Origin: a virus
Strand: one strand, 5' to 3'
DNA length: 46,359 bases
IMG/VR virus record: IMGVR_UViG_3300019881_000002
Location: 1-46,359 of that record
The stretch's first letter is position 1. The number at the start of each line of letters is the position of its first letter. Shown here piece after piece: positions 45,853 through 46,359 of this stretch. The position numbers were made by a program, and so were the translations under genes. The notes below the pieces were generated by a model. The model was not told the DNA's origin, did not search any database, and worked only from the letters and a program-made list of their open reading frames with translations.

Positions 45853-46287
45853 GTGGGCAACGCCGCCAGCATGGTCATGAGCTGGGACCCCAGCAAGCAT
45901 CCCCGCGCAGCCAAGGGCGCCGCCGGCGGCGGCCAGTTCGCCCCGCTGAGCTATGACTCCAAGTCCAAGACCGGCACCGGCTACGGCAAGGCGAAGGGCG
46001 ACGCTCGCGTCAAGGCCGCGCAGGAGGCGCTGCGGAAGGCCGGGCTCACCGACGCCGACGGCAACCCGCTACGCCTCGACGGCAAGCTCGGGCCCAAGAC
46101 CACGGCCGCGCTGATCAAGTACCAGAAGGCGCACGGCATCAAGCCCGCCGACGGCAAGATCACGCCGAGCCTGCTGTCCGCGCTGAAGAAGGGCGGCGGC
46201 CCGGCGTCTGGGCGCAAGAAGCCCACCACCGCCGTGGTCCGCGCGCGCGCCGCCAAGAAGACCTCCGGCCACAAGGCCGGGAAGTAG
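45853..46287 (+). CDS. Peptidoglycan-binding-domain protein in the head module
   Basis: 144 residues, GTG start with AGGAG upstream. The N-terminal WDPSKHPRAAKGAAGGGQFA motif recurs in actinobacterial phage head proteins. Residues about 50-112 match a PG_binding_1 domain (VKAAQEALRKAGLTDADGNP ... LDGKLGPKTTAALIKYQKAH ... GKITPSLLSALK). The C-terminus is basic. It may be a virion protein that helps DNA pass the wall, or a structural helper; the place between MuF and scaffold is uncommon for a lysin. The window was opened inside this gene. Confidence 0.75.
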   Translation: MGNAASMVMSWDPSKHPRAAKGAAGGGQFAPLSYDSKSKTGTGYGKAKGDARVKAAQEALRKAGLTDADGNPLRLDGKLGPKTTAALIKYQKAHGIKPADGKITPSLLSALKKGGGPASGRKKPTTAVVRARAAKKTSGHKAGK

Positions 46288-46359
46288 AGCCGGGCCAGGC
46301 GCCCGTCTCGATCGCAGGAGAACCGCATGACCATGCCAGCCGAACCGCAGGCGCCTGGC
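46233..46359. repeat. Terminal overlap, right copy
   Basis: Identical to bases 1-127. The copy closes the circle between the peptidoglycan-binding-like gene and the scaffold gene, so the late operon is continuous across the window ends. Confidence 0.93.

Noticed and set aside
1-46359. tRNA genes and CRISPR arrays
   Set aside because: No tRNA-like cloverleaf in the gaps inspected and no regularly spaced repeats of CRISPR size; the gaps are all under 300 bp.

Overview
The window is one complete circular genome of a temperate, tailed, siphovirus-type bacteriophage of a high-GC actinobacterium. The first 127 bases are identical to the last 127, so the unique length is 46,232 bp, and the overlap lies in ordinary coding sequence. 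The host assignment is inferred from strong G/C third-position bias, many GTG starts, 4-base start/stop overlaps (ATGA, GTGA) and actinobacterial families: WhiB-like, BldC-like, DUF5753 and DUF397 regulators, DUF2637 and DUF6221. Streptosporangiales or Streptomycetales fit, but the genus cannot be told.

Layout. From 40.0 kb through the junction to 16.1 kb runs the rightward late region: small and large terminase, portal, a MuF-like minor head protein, a peptidoglycan-binding-like protein, scaffold, SU10-like capsid protein, connectors, tail tube, a -1 frameshifted tail chaperone, tape measure, tail-tip proteins and a lysis cassette (CHAP hydrolase, DUF1906-like protein, C1A peptidase, small membrane proteins). 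From 16.2 to 22.5 kb a leftward operon looks like part of an actinobacterial integrative-conjugative element or plasmid: an FtsK/TraB-like DNA translocase, a DUF2637 membrane protein, small zinc proteins, a BldC-like regulator and an anti-sigma-factor-like ATPase. It is preceded by a divergent DUF5753/DUF397 pair and a small GntR regulator. From 24.1 to 27.7 kb lies the lysogeny region: lipoprotein and membrane-protein genes, a large serine integrase with a 48-bp palindromic attP candidate at its start, and a repressor. From 27.8 to 39.9 kb a tightly packed rightward early operon carries a Cro-like protein, a BldC-like excisionase candidate, many small zinc proteins, two PD-(D/E)XK nucleases, a WhiB-like protein, a ssDNA-binding-like protein and a primase-helicase followed by a repeat structure that could be an origin.

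The most striking feature is at 44,734-45,540. The MuF-like gene is interrupted in frame by a 269-residue intein at its conserved HPN|C motif. The intein has no recognisable endonuclease on its own strand. The opposite strand of the same DNA, in codon-aligned register, encodes a 240-residue protein with an N-terminal helix-turn-helix and a Vsr/EDxHD-like nuclease domain. It has its own GGAGG ribosome binding site and a TACAAT -10 candidate, both written into the codons of the intein C-terminal splicing block. This looks like a self-contained mobile element in which the splicing protein and the homing endonuclease share DNA on opposite strands.

No tRNA, rRNA, CRISPR array or insertion sequence was seen, and no gene-free stretch exceeds 300 bp. 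All functions are read from sequence motifs without database searches.
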